Of a stretch of 64,000 nucleotides of DNA, positions 1 through 7,644 are shown piece after piece. The notes beneath the pieces were generated by a model. The model was not told the origin of the DNA. It searched no databases and saw nothing but the letters and a program-made list of their open reading frames with translations. Origin of the DNA: an uncultured Blautia sp. (GTDB lineage: Bacteria; Bacillota; Clostridia; Lachnospirales; Lachnospiraceae); contig UQHF01000001.1 of assembly GCA_900540785.1 (NCBI GenBank), positions 144,896 to 208,895 on the forward strand, read 5' to 3'. Position 1 is the first letter of the stretch, and every line of letters begins with the position of its first letter. The position numbers and the translations under genes were made by a program.

Positions 1-314
1 TTCTCAAGGATCGCATCTGCTTCTTTTCCGGCATTTTTTACAATCTGTTCTGCCTGCTGCTTTGCCTCTCCTTTTGCCGCGTCCACAATACGGAAAGATT
101 CCTCTTTTGCAGATTTAAGAGAAGCTTCGTACTGGTTTTTTATTGTCTCTGCAGCCTCTTCTTTTTCTCTGGCGCTTGCAAACTGCTGATCGATCATGGC
201 TTTTCTCTGTTCCATTACATTGAGAATCGGACCAAAGAGAAATTTTTTCATTAGGAGATAAAAAACAACCAGGTTTAAAATTACAAAGACAAGGTTAATA
301 TTTATTTCAATCAC
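1..314 (-). CDS. atpF: ATP synthase F0 subunit b, partial
   Basis: Subunit b forms the peripheral stalk of the F-type ATP synthase and ties the F1 head to subunit a in the membrane. The visible part has an N-terminal hydrophobic helix (about residues 5-22) followed by a charged, Ala/Glu/Lys/Gln-rich helix typical of the b-subunit stalk. The gene runs off the left edge, so its C-terminus is missing. I chose a GTG start at 312-314 because an AGGCGG ribosome binding site lies about 9 bases upstream. Another in-frame GTG nine bases further upstream would sit on that site. It follows atpE by 33 bases in the same direction, matching the usual atpB-atpE-atpF order. Confidence 0.88.
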   Translation of the reverse strand, partial: MIEININLVFVILNLVVFYLLMKKFLFGPILNVMEQRKAMIDQQFASAREKEEAAETIKNQYEASLKSAKEESFRIVDAAKGEAKQQAEQIVKNAGKEADAILE

Positions 315-347
315 CTGGTCCACCCGCCTTTCTTCTGTCTGTATTCT

Positions 348-572
348 TTATCCCAGCATAATGATGATTAAAAGGCCGATTACGAAACCGTAAATAGCTG
401 TTGCCTCTGCAAGAGCACATCCAAGAAGAAGTGTTTTACTGATCTTGCTCTCTGCCTCAGGCTGTCTTGCAATAGCTTCTACTGCTTTTGATGTTGCGAT
501 ACCAATACCGATTCCTGCTCCAATACCTGTTAAAACTGCAATAGCTGCTCCGATTGCGATTAAACTTGTCAT
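348..572 (-). CDS. atpE: ATP synthase F0 subunit c
   Basis: This 74-residue protein is the proteolipid that forms the rotating c-ring. Two hydrophobic helices flank the polar loop ARQPEA (residues 35-40), the family hallmark. Glu56 in the second helix (ALAEATAIYG) is the ion-carrying carboxylate. Sodium-type rings such as that of Ilyobacter carry a Gln in helix 1 and Glu-Ser in helix 2. Here those positions are Ile and Glu-Ala, so a proton-driven ring is inferred. An AGGAGG site lies about 10 bases before the ATG. The gene sits between atpB and atpF in the same transcript. Confidence 0.95.
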   Translation of the reverse strand: MTSLIAIGAAIAVLTGIGAGIGIGIATSKAVEAIARQPEAESKISKTLLLGCALAEATAIYGFVIGLLIIIMLG

Positions 573-627
573 AACTTTTATCCTCCTGATCTGTAAAATA
601 AATTTTGGAAATAAATCTTCTTTCGTC

Positions 628-1290
628 TTACTCTATGGCTTCCTTCACAAAGAGAGAAGTCAGAAATACAAATACGTACGCCTGTATAAATCCATCAAAA
701 ATATCAAAATACAGACTGAACGGAACCGGCAGAAACGCCGGACATATGAATTCCAGTAATTTCATAACAACAAAACTTCCCAGGACATTACCAAAAAGAC
801 GCATACAAAGTGATGTAGGCCGAATGGCAATCTCAAGGATATTAATAGGAAGCATAACAGGCGTAGGCTCTGCAAAGCTTTTTAAGAAGCCCTTTCCTCC
901 CTTTTTATGAAATCCTGCGTATTCAATGAGTGCAATACTCATAAGCGCCAGCGCAATGGTCACATTCAAATCCTTTGTCGGAGGTGTAAAACCAAATATA
1001 CCGGCGATATTTGCAACTCCTATGTAAATCACAACAGACATCAGGTAGGGGATATAACGCTTCCCTTCCTCTCCCAGAATGCCTTCAAAAAAATCCTGGA
1101 GAAAACCGACACCGGCTTCCAGGAGGAGCTGTTTTTTACCGGGATTTTCCACACTTAAATTCCTTACAAGAAAGATGGAAATCACTACCAGAACTGCCAT
1201 GATGATCCATGTGACTACCACAGACTCTGAAACTGGTATCCCTCCGAAAAGCGGAATGGTAAAAACCGTTTTGCACTGAAGCTCTTCCAT
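628..1290 (-). CDS. atpB: ATP synthase F0 subunit a
   Basis: Subunit a provides the two half-channels next to the c-ring. The 220-residue protein is polytopic and contains the signature SLCMRLFGNVLG, whose Arg is the essential residue facing the c-ring carboxylate. I place the start at the ATG at 1290 (MEELQCKTVF) because upstream in-frame codons give no convincing protein. A strong ribosome binding site (GAAAGGAGGA, 1321-1330) lies about 30 bases too far upstream, with no standard start codon in between, so translation may rely on the weaker GGAA near the ATG. It is the first gene of the atp operon here; no atpI-like gene precedes it. Confidence 0.93.
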   Translation of the reverse strand: MEELQCKTVFTIPLFGGIPVSESVVVTWIIMAVLVVISIFLVRNLSVENPGKKQLLLEAGVGFLQDFFEGILGEEGKRYIPYLMSVVIYIGVANIAGIFGFTPPTKDLNVTIALALMSIALIEYAGFHKKGGKGFLKSFAEPTPVMLPINILEIAIRPTSLCMRLFGNVLGSFVVMKLLEFICPAFLPVPFSLYFDIFDGFIQAYVFVFLTSLFVKEAIE

Positions 1291-1381
1291 TAATGTTTCC
1301 GATAAATTACCCGTTTGTCTTCCTCCTTTCGCATAAATCGCTTTTACAGTTGTTTGCGCAACACCTAAAATAGCTTTTTTT

Positions 1382-1409
1382 ATTTTACTCTGCAATACGA
1401 GAAAGTCAA
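1382..1409 (-). promoter_or_regulatory. Predicted promoter of the atp operon
   Basis: Reading the minus strand, TTGACT (1404-1409) and TAAAAT (1382-1387) are 16 bases apart and point to atpB. This would give a 5' leader of roughly 85-90 bases carrying the displaced ribosome binding site. It is inferred from hexamer match and position only. Confidence 0.5.
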
Positions 1410-1426
1410 TACTTTTTTTAACTAAC

Positions 1427-1458
1427 ATGCACAAAAACACGAGTGTATTTTTGTGCAT
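1427..1458 (-). terminator. Inverted repeat after birA, possible terminator
   Basis: Two perfect 11-base arms (ATGCACAAAAA and its complement, 1427-1437 and 1448-1458) enclose a 10-base loop, 16 bases after birA and before the atp promoter. The arms are AT-rich and no clean T-run follows on the minus strand. It could be a weak terminator or a protein-binding site. Confidence 0.4.
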
Positions 1459-1473
1459 AATGTATAGGTTTCG

Positions 1474-2451
1474 TTACTTTTTTTGTAATGAAAGAGAGAC
1501 TTCTCCGTAGGAAAGCGCCCGTTTTTCCCCGTTTTTTTCCCGGATCAGAAGCCTTCCGTCACTGCATATTTTTTCAGCATAGGCTTCCCGTTTTTTATTT
1601 TTTTCACAGATCAGAATTTTGTTTCCCGGAATAAAATTCCGCTCTATATAAATTTTTGAAATTTCATTCTTTTCTGCCTCTTCCATGAGACAGTTTACAA
1701 TTTCTCCTATCAGAAGATTTCTGTCCGCTTCCCTGGCCTCTTCCTTTCCGGAGTAAATTCCCCCGGCTATCCCCACAAGTCCCTCCGGAAGCGTTTCTTT
1801 TTCCACATAAAGGTTCAGACCTATCCCCACAACTGCAAATTCAATATCTCCGCTTTCAAAATCTGTCACTGCCTCCGTGAGAATGCCACCCACCTTTTTT
1901 CCCTGAAAGTACAGATCATTTACCCATTTGATCTCAAGGGAAATCCCGCAAATTTTTTCCACTGCCCTGTACACTGCCACTGCTGCAGAGGTAGTAAGGA
2001 ACAGGCTGTCAGAGAGCTTCCCCTCCGGTCTTAATACCACGCTCATATAAATCCCGCTTTTTTCCGGAGAATAAAAATATCGTCCCCTTCTTCCTCTTCC
2101 CGCATTCTGGCTTTCAGCTGCCACAAGGCTGCCGGCAGGAGCATTTTCTTCCAGAGCAGCCCGTTTTGCCTCCTGATTGGTGGAAGCCACTTCCCGGCAT
2201 ACCCGAACAGAACCTGTTTTATTTTTTAAGTGCAGCCGGATCGCCTCCTGAGAAAGAACATTGGAATCAGGAGAGAGCGCGTATCCCCTGTTTGAACCGG
2301 CATCAATGGAATATCCCTCTTCCCTTAGAGATTTTACCGCCTTCCACACAGCAGCTCTTGTACAGCCCAGTTCTTCTGCCAGAGATTCACCGGACAGAAC
2401 CTGACCTTTTTTTCTTTCCAAAATTTCCAAAAGCCTTGATTTTACTGTCAT
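1474..2451 (-). CDS. birA: Bifunctional biotin ligase / biotin operon repressor
   Basis: BirA joins biotin to the biotin carboxyl carrier protein via biotinyl-AMP, and in the bifunctional form represses biotin genes. The 325-residue protein has an N-terminal winged-helix domain (residues 1-60, with SLAEELGCTRAAVWKAVKSL as the helix-turn-helix). The catalytic domain contains the biotinyl-AMP loop GRGRRGR (118-124), then KWVNDLYFQGKKVGGIL, and a C-terminal SH3-like part. The natural substrate is encoded in this window as accB. The ATG overlaps the stop codon of the upstream WYL regulator by 4 bases, so the two are probably co-translated. Confidence 0.95.
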   Translation of the reverse strand: MTVKSRLLEILERKKGQVLSGESLAEELGCTRAAVWKAVKSLREEGYSIDAGSNRGYALSPDSNVLSQEAIRLHLKNKTGSVRVCREVASTNQEAKRAALEENAPAGSLVAAESQNAGRGRRGRYFYSPEKSGIYMSVVLRPEGKLSDSLFLTTSAAVAVYRAVEKICGISLEIKWVNDLYFQGKKVGGILTEAVTDFESGDIEFAVVGIGLNLYVEKETLPEGLVGIAGGIYSGKEEAREADRNLLIGEIVNCLMEEAEKNEISKIYIERNFIPGNKILICEKNKKREAYAEKICSDGRLLIREKNGEKRALSYGEVSLSLQKK

Positions 2452-3437
2452 CTGTTATAATTCCCCAACGCCTTCCTCAAAAACTTTTTATATTCTGTAA
2501 GAACTTCCTCCGGTCCCACAATCTTTATTCCTGTTCCTGCACCTGCAAGCCAGCCGAAAAACTCTCTGTCTGCCGGAACTTTCACACGTACAGTAAACGA
2601 TTTCTCACCTGTTTCTGTAATTGCAAGTCCCTCTCCAAAGGTATCTACTGCTTTTCCAAGAAGACGATTTTCGAATTCCAGGTATACTTCTTCTTCCTTT
2701 CCACAGAAAACACCGCCAAACGCAACAGACGCAAAGTCAGCCACATCTACATCTGCGAAAAAATCATGACCTGCCCGTTTCTGCTCCGTCTCTATCATCA
2801 CATCACGCATTCTGTCAAGACGGCAGTTTTTCACGACCCCGCTCTTTCCGTCTATGGCGATCATGTAATAATACTCATCTCTGTGAAGAATTCCCCAGGG
2901 ACTTAAGGTAAGACGCTCCCCTTTTGTTTTCAGCTTCCCTTCCTCTGTCAGAACCCAGTCATAACAGAGAAAACTGATCTCACAGTCCTCGTCCATTGCA
3001 CGGTAAACCGCATTCATACTCTGATAAAGGTCATCTCTTCCTCTGCTTCCTGACGCCATCACCTGACGGTTTATCTCCTCTTCCTTATAGGTACTTGTAA
3101 GATTCCCAATTTTCTTAATGAGCGCTTCCCGCCTTCTTTTTGTAAGAATCCCGGACGACTGGACCATATCCATAAGAGCCCTCACTTCCTCCGGATAAAA
3201 ATCCCTGTTTCTTAAGTAATACAGAGGTTCTTTCCCTTCTGCATCAGCTATGTCAAATCCGTATTCCCGAAGAACTTCCACATCTTTTTTTAAATTTTTC
3301 TCCTCTTCCATAATTCCCCGCTCTTTTAAATAAGCTGCCATGCCACGAAGTCCTGCCGGGTGCTCTTCATCTGTTTTCTTCTGAAACAGCTGAGCCAGAT
3401 ATAAAATTTTCAGTTCCTGACGGAATTCATCTCCCAT
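2448..3437 (-). CDS. WYL-domain transcriptional regulator
   Basis: The 329-residue protein resembles the YafY/DeoR-like group: an N-terminal winged helix-turn-helix region (about 1-80) followed by a WYL ligand-sensing domain (about 145-230, with SPWGILHRDEYYYMIA) and a WCX-type C-terminal part. WYL proteins bind DNA and sense ligands, often nucleotides or nucleic acid, but the target here cannot be read from the sequence. I prefer the second ATG of MSMGDE because AGGAGA then lies 6-7 bases upstream; the first ATG abuts it. The gene is coupled to birA by an ATGA overlap. Confidence 0.85.
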   Translation of the reverse strand: MGDEFRQELKILYLAQLFQKKTDEEHPAGLRGMAAYLKERGIMEEEKNLKKDVEVLREYGFDIADAEGKEPLYYLRNRDFYPEEVRALMDMVQSSGILTKRRREALIKKIGNLTSTYKEEEINRQVMASGSRGRDDLYQSMNAVYRAMDEDCEISFLCYDWVLTEEGKLKTKGERLTLSPWGILHRDEYYYMIAIDGKSGVVKNCRLDRMRDVMIETEQKRAGHDFFADVDVADFASVAFGGVFCGKEEEVYLEFENRLLGKAVDTFGEGLAITETGEKSFTVRVKVPADREFFGWLAGAGTGIKIVGPEEVLTEYKKFLRKALGNYNR

Positions 3438-3450
3438 ACTCATTCTCCTG

Positions 3451-3645
3451 TTATTGATCTGTTAATATTGCTACTACTGCAAAATATAATACCACAAAAG
3501 CCAGAATCAGAGCAATCACATCTACGCTCCTGAAATCAATATTCAGTATCATTCCTCCTGCTATCATAATTTCCACAGTAACTGCAATTCCCATAATCAT
3601 TGCCATAGACGGTGATAATTTTTCTCCTTTTTTCGACTTCCACAT
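3451..3645 (-). CDS. Small membrane protein, function unknown
   Basis: The 64-residue protein starts MWKSKKGEKL and has two hydrophobic segments, about residues 13-33 and 40-60, so it is probably a two-helix integral membrane protein with a basic N-terminus. AAAGGGAG lies seven bases before the chosen ATG, which is why I reject a longer version starting at 3699. It lies just upstream of the WYL regulator with only a few bases between, so it is probably the first gene of that operon. I do not recognise the family. Confidence 0.6.
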   Translation of the reverse strand: MWKSKKGEKLSPSMAMIMGIAVTVEIMIAGGMILNIDFRSVDVIALILAFVVLYFAVVAILTDQ

Positions 3646-3799
3646 AGCTTTCTCCCTTTCTCCAAACGTATTTTCCGAACTTATTTTCCAAACATACATT
3701 CTTTCTCTGTTGTGCTTATGATTATATCACTATTTTTACGAAATGGAAGAGTATTTTTCTATTTTCCGAACATTTATTTGTTTTTCATTGAAAAGCACT

Positions 3800-3830
3800 A
3801 AAAAAAGAAGCCAAAAAGCTTCTTTTTTTA
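3800..3830. terminator. Bidirectional hairpin terminator
   Basis: Stem arms AAAAAAGAAGC (3801-3811) and GCTTCTTTTTT (3818-3828) enclose a short loop, with T-runs available on both strands. It lies 30 bases after the lrgB stop codon and closes the long operon that enters from the right. Confidence 0.75.
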
Positions 3831-3859
3831 TATGTTATGTTCAATTTTTTCAAAAATCC

Positions 3860-4552
3860 TCAGGCAAGACCTGCAAATACAGAGGCTGCGATCACAGTGA
3901 GAAGACCTGCCACTGCAATGGCAAGGCTGCTCATGGCGCCTTCCACCTCTCCAAGCTCCATCGCCTTCGCTGTTCCGATCGCATGAGCCGATGTTCCAAG
4001 AGCAAGTCCTTTTGCCACAGGCTCCTCTATTTTCGCAATTTTATATACCGCATCTGCAATCACATTTCCCAGCACGCCTGTAATAATGATCACTGCCACA
4101 GTAATCGTCACAATTCCGCCCAGCTCCTCGGAAACCCCCATTCCGATTGCCGTTGTAATGGATTTCGGCAAAAGTGTTACGTACTCCTCATGAGAAAGTC
4201 CGAACATCTTTGCCAGAAGAAGAACACTTACAAGGCTTGCCAGAACTCCGGAGAGGATTCCTGCTGCAATCGCCTTTATATTCTTTTTCAGAAGATGAAG
4301 CTGCTGATAAAGAGGCACTGCAAGACACACTGTCGCAGGAGTCAGAAGATAGCTTATGTATTTTCCCCCTTCTTCGTAGCTCTCATAATCAACGCCCAGA
4401 ACCATCAGCACGCCCATCACACAGAAAATAGAGATTAAAAGCGGATTAAAAATGGCAAGCTTAAATTTCCGCTTCATAAGAAGACCGATCTCATATGCCC
4501 CCAGACTTACAAACGCCCCGAAAAACACGGAGTTTTCAATAAATTCTATCAT
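3860..4552 (-). CDS. lrgB: LrgB/CidB family membrane protein
   Basis: The 230-residue polytopic protein shows the family signatures PKSITTAIGMGVSEELGG and KGLALGTSAHAIGTAKAMELGE. LrgB-type proteins pair with LrgA-type proteins. The pair is described as holin/antiholin-like and linked to cell lysis and, in several bacteria, to pyruvate or other small-molecule transport; in plants the fused homologue exports glycolate. The gene overlaps lrgA by 17 bases, as usual for this pair. No LytSR two-component genes are nearby, so control differs from the staphylococcal case. Confidence 0.9.
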   Translation of the reverse strand: MIEFIENSVFFGAFVSLGAYEIGLLMKRKFKLAIFNPLLISIFCVMGVLMVLGVDYESYEEGGKYISYLLTPATVCLAVPLYQQLHLLKKNIKAIAAGILSGVLASLVSVLLLAKMFGLSHEEYVTLLPKSITTAIGMGVSEELGGIVTITVAVIIITGVLGNVIADAVYKIAKIEEPVAKGLALGTSAHAIGTAKAMELGEVEGAMSSLAIAVAGLLTVIAASVFAGLA

Positions 4553-4907
4553 TTGTCTTCCGCCTTCCTCTTCGTATCACAAACTGAGTCACATGGCCGG
4601 TTACTACCATTACGATCACAGTTGTGACAACGGTGATAACGGCAACAGGAAACCACACGGGCTTTAACGCGCCCCATGCGGTCAGAAGTCCCACGCCTGC
4701 CGGAATGAACATAACCGGCATGATCTCAATCAAAAACTCTGCTGCTTCTTTTACCTGTTCCAGCTTTAAGACACCGGACATCAAAGCCCCAAGCATGAGC
4801 ACAAGCCCATAAACGCTTGCAGGCACAGGAAGAGGGAGAAGTGCATGAAGTACCTCTCCCAGCGTGGATAACAGCAGAATGATTCCAAACTGTCTTACAT
4901 ATTTCAC
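4536..4907 (-). CDS. lrgA: LrgA/CidA family membrane protein
   Basis: The 123-residue protein has four hydrophobic segments and the motifs LGEVLHALLPLPVPASVYGL and FLIEIMPVMFIPAGVGL, typical of the LrgA/CidA holin-like family. It acts with lrgB, whose start codon lies inside its 3' end. Its own ATG overlaps the stop of the preceding membrane-anchored protein by four bases. Whether the pair controls lysis or transports an organic acid cannot be told from sequence. Confidence 0.9.
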   Translation of the reverse strand: MKYVRQFGIILLLSTLGEVLHALLPLPVPASVYGLVLMLGALMSGVLKLEQVKEAAEFLIEIMPVMFIPAGVGLLTAWGALKPVWFPVAVITVVTTVIVMVVTGHVTQFVIRRGRRKTNDRIY

Positions 4908-5353
4908 TTTAATGCCTCCTGTATTATTTTTTCGTATTCGTCTGCTTCCTCAAGAGATGCTCTTCGCACCCGCTTCATTTTTGTCACGCCCGGATACTGT
5001 CCCGGCATGGAATACGTCATTCTTCCATCTCCGTAAATTTTTACCACGTCACCGATCTCCAGCACGTCTCCCTCTACGAGAACGCCTTTTTTATTATAAA
5101 TTCCTTCTTCCGGGATTTCCGCGGTAAAAATTGTTTTTGTCTCTGTGTCAACAAAGACCGGCTGTTTCAGAAGATCGCCCATTACCATATAAATGGCGAC
5201 AATGGCTTCCTCCTCCGCCTTTTTCTCCTCTTCCTTTACAAGCTCCGCCTGCTTTGCAACGGTGTTCCAGAAAAAGAAGCCGATCGTACAGAATACCACA
5301 ATAAGAATGGTCATTCCGATTATCATTTTCCAGTCTCTTTCTTTTTTCTTCAT
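4904..5353 (-). CDS. Membrane-anchored protein, possible OB-fold/DUF3221-like
   Basis: The 149-residue protein begins with a positively charged stretch and one transmembrane helix (about 11-30). A short Glu/Lys-rich coiled segment (36-49) and an extracytoplasmic domain follow. The C-terminal part, with GDVLEIGDVVKIYGDGRMTY and PGVTKMKRV, recalls small OB-fold-like DUF3221/YobA proteins that sit outside the membrane; that similarity is by eye only. It is translationally coupled to lrgA, so a role at the envelope is plausible. I do not assign a function. Confidence 0.6.
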   Translation of the reverse strand: MKKKERDWKMIIGMTILIVVFCTIGFFFWNTVAKQAELVKEEEKKAEEEAIVAIYMVMGDLLKQPVFVDTETKTIFTAEIPEEGIYNKKGVLVEGDVLEIGDVVKIYGDGRMTYSMPGQYPGVTKMKRVRRASLEEADEYEKIIQEALK

Positions 5354-5365
5354 ATTTTTCCTCTT

Positions 5366-5821
5366 TTACTGTGCGATCACTTTCTTTTGAAACTGATATT
5401 TTTCTCCGTCTACTTCCATGAGAATCATGGTAATTTCCTGGTCAAAACGCCGGGGACCACAGCTTCCCGGATTGATCCAGAGACGGCCGTCAATTTCTTT
5501 TTCGAAGTATTTATGGGTATGTCCGAAAATCACAATATCTGTATCTCCAAGATCCCATGCTGCGTCCTTTTTGTTGTGGACCATAAAAAAGTTTACGCCT
5601 TCCACCTTGAATTTCAAAGTCCTGGCAAGCCCTTCCGCCCAGTCCTTATCATTATTTCCCCGTACTGCATAAAGATTTCCCATTTTTCCGAGAGTATCCA
5701 GTATTTCCGGTTTGTTTATATCTCCTCCATGAAAAATGCAGTCACAATCCTTTAATATTTCCAGAACCTCCGGCCGCAAAAGGCCATGCGTATCTGAAAT
5801 AATCCCTATCTTTTTTGCCAT
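5366..5821 (-). CDS. YfcE/MJ0936-type metallophosphoesterase
   Basis: The 151-residue protein carries the calcineurin-like motifs in order: SDTHG (D10, H12), GGD, GNND and GHTH. These bind two metals for phosphodiester hydrolysis. Its length fits the YfcE/MJ0936 subfamily, which hydrolyses model phosphodiesters; the physiological substrate is unknown. AGAAAGGAAG precedes the ATG. It lies within a close-packed operon between the endonuclease Q-like gene and the membrane-anchored protein. Confidence 0.88.
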   Translation of the reverse strand: MAKKIGIISDTHGLLRPEVLEILKDCDCIFHGGDINKPEILDTLGKMGNLYAVRGNNDKDWAEGLARTLKFKVEGVNFFMVHNKKDAAWDLGDTDIVIFGHTHKYFEKEIDGRLWINPGSCGPRRFDQEITMILMEVDGEKYQFQKKVIAQ

Positions 5822-5850
5822 ATTCTTCCTTTCTTCTTTCTCAGAGCGAC

Positions 5851-7065
5851 TCAGACAGAAAACGAAATCTTTCCGTATTCTCCGTCATATCCGGGAGAGC
5901 AGGTCACTTCGCCCTTTCGAAGCCCCTCTATGGCATCTCCCAGAGAAATTCCAAAAGAAGCTCTTATATCCTGAGCAGGGACTTCCCGGAGGATTTCAAA
6001 TTCTGATCCCAGTGTTTCCAGCATTTTCTCATACTGAGCCTGCACACGCTTGCTTGCAGCGGAATATCCCATACAGGCGGCAACTGTCTCTATAAGAGGA
6101 ACGAGGCTTTCATAAGGGCGCTCTGTTTTCTTCCTGCTCCCATTACTTTCTCCTTTTTCTGAAAGCTCCTGTACTCTGTGCGCCACGCCCATCGTAAGAG
6201 GCTTTTTACAGACAGGGCAGATTCCTCCTGCCGCCTCCGCCTCCTTCGGACTTAACACTACGCCGCATTTTCTGTGCCCGTCATAGTGATACTTTCCTTC
6301 TTCCGGAAAAAATTCCAGAGTTCCCGCAAGACCTTTTCCGGTACAAATGGCTTCGTAAAGCTTTTCGTAAGAAAAAGGAATATCAAAAAGAGTCGCCTCT
6401 CGCCCAAGCTTTGAGGGAGAATGTGCGTCCGAATTTGATACAAGAAAATACTTATCAAGACAGGGCACACTTCTGTTCATGGGCGGATCAGAAGACAAAC
6501 CTGTTTCCAGGGCATAAATATACGGCGATAAATCCCCGTAGCATTCTTCTATACTGTCAAAACCGGATTTTGCTCCCAGAGCAGAAAAATGCGGCGTCCA
6601 GATATGAGCAGGAATCAAAATCCCACGGGACGTCACGTCCAGCATCATCTCCAGAAGGTCTCGGCTGTCAAGCCCCAGGATTGGTCTGCCGTCAGAATGG
6701 ATATTTCCGATTTTTTCAAGCTTTTCTGAAAAAAGCTCTGCCTCCTCAAGTCCGGGAAGCAAAATCAGATTATGAACCTTTCTCGTTCTGCCGTTCTTTT
6801 TATAAATACAACTGATCTCTCCCGTCACCACAAAACGCGGCGTATGCTCATGAACCGGCGCGTCCTTCACGCAGTAAAGCCCGTCTTCTTTCATGACCAA
6901 TCTGTCTCTTAATTCTCCGCGCCAGCCCGGGTGTGTAAAATCTCCTGTTCCCACAATGGAAATCCCTTTTTTCTCTGCCCAGGCAGCGATCGTCTCTGGA
7001 TTTCCGTCTTTGCTCGTCGCCATAGAATACCTGGAATGTATGTGCAGATCTGTGATTTTTGTCAT
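5851..7065 (-). CDS. Endonuclease Q-like PHP-domain protein
   Basis: The 404-residue protein opens with the PHP metal motif DLHIHSRYS and has GTGDFTHPGW and NSDAHSP, which complete a PHP active site. Around residues 265-300 is a zinc-binding segment: GHRKC, then CPVC about 17 residues on, then GVAHRVQELSE. This layout matches endonuclease Q, which nicks DNA 5' of deaminated bases such as uracil and hypoxanthine. Endonuclease Q is best studied in Thermococcales and known from some bacteria. A repair role is inferred from family. It is transcribed with a nicotinamidase-like gene 38 bases upstream. Confidence 0.82.
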   Translation of the reverse strand: MTKITDLHIHSRYSMATSKDGNPETIAAWAEKKGISIVGTGDFTHPGWRGELRDRLVMKEDGLYCVKDAPVHEHTPRFVVTGEISCIYKKNGRTRKVHNLILLPGLEEAELFSEKLEKIGNIHSDGRPILGLDSRDLLEMMLDVTSRGILIPAHIWTPHFSALGAKSGFDSIEECYGDLSPYIYALETGLSSDPPMNRSVPCLDKYFLVSNSDAHSPSKLGREATLFDIPFSYEKLYEAICTGKGLAGTLEFFPEEGKYHYDGHRKCGVVLSPKEAEAAGGICPVCKKPLTMGVAHRVQELSEKGESNGSRKKTERPYESLVPLIETVAACMGYSAASKRVQAQYEKMLETLGSEFEILREVPAQDIRASFGISLGDAIEGLRKGEVTCSPGYDGEYGKISFSV

Positions 7066-7103
7066 CTTTTTCCAGCTCTTCCTTTCAGATATTCTTCATG
7101 TTT

Positions 7104-7616
7104 CTAATGTACGTCGATCTGACACATCTTCATAGCTTCCAGCGCATTGTCATGGCTTGCAGGAGTCACGCCCGCGCAGCAGGAAGCATCTACAGAAACA
7201 GGTGTTTCCGGAAGATATGCTTTTAAGAGAAGCGCATTTGAGATTACACAGATGTCTGTGCAGAGACCTACAAGCTCAATAGAAGAAAACTCTCCTTTTT
7301 CCGCCCACTGTGCAAGCGCTCTGCTTCCAAAAGAAGGTTTCTCAAAATATTCGCCTTTAAAGTCCTGAAGGGCTTTATCAAGCTCCCAGCCCTCTGTTCC
7401 TTTGATGCAGTGTTCCACAGGAAGGCGCTTTCCCTCCTGTGTTTCCAGATAATTTTCATGGTGGGTATCAAAGGTAAATACCACCTCATCTTCCGCATTC
7501 TGGTACTCTCTGATTTTCTCAGCCACCTTCGGCACGATTGCCTGTGCTTCCTTTGTTCCAAGACTTCCGTCAATAAAATCTTTCTGCATATCCACAACTA
7601 CAAGTAAACGTTTCAT
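7104..7616 (-). CDS. Nicotinamidase-like cysteine hydrolase
   Basis: The 170-residue isochorismatase-fold protein has the catalytic triad expected for nicotinamidases: D9 (VVDMQKDF), K93 (FEKPSFG) and C123 (GLCTDICV). A possible metal site is D50-x-H52 plus H69. Nicotinamidase converts nicotinamide to nicotinate in NAD salvage. The close relatives act on other amides, so PncA is the best but not the only reading. It lies between the MBL-fold gene and the endonuclease Q-like gene in one operon. Confidence 0.82.
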   Translation of the reverse strand: MKRLLVVVDMQKDFIDGSLGTKEAQAIVPKVAEKIREYQNAEDEVVFTFDTHHENYLETQEGKRLPVEHCIKGTEGWELDKALQDFKGEYFEKPSFGSRALAQWAEKGEFSSIELVGLCTDICVISNALLLKAYLPETPVSVDASCCAGVTPASHDNALEAMKMCQIDVH

Positions 7617-7644
7617 AATATTTTGTCTCCTTTTGAATCTCTTT

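Noticed and set aside
445..1279. Plus-strand reading frames across the atp genes
   Set aside because: They mirror the minus-strand atpB and atpE genes, lack ribosome sites and resemble no protein family.
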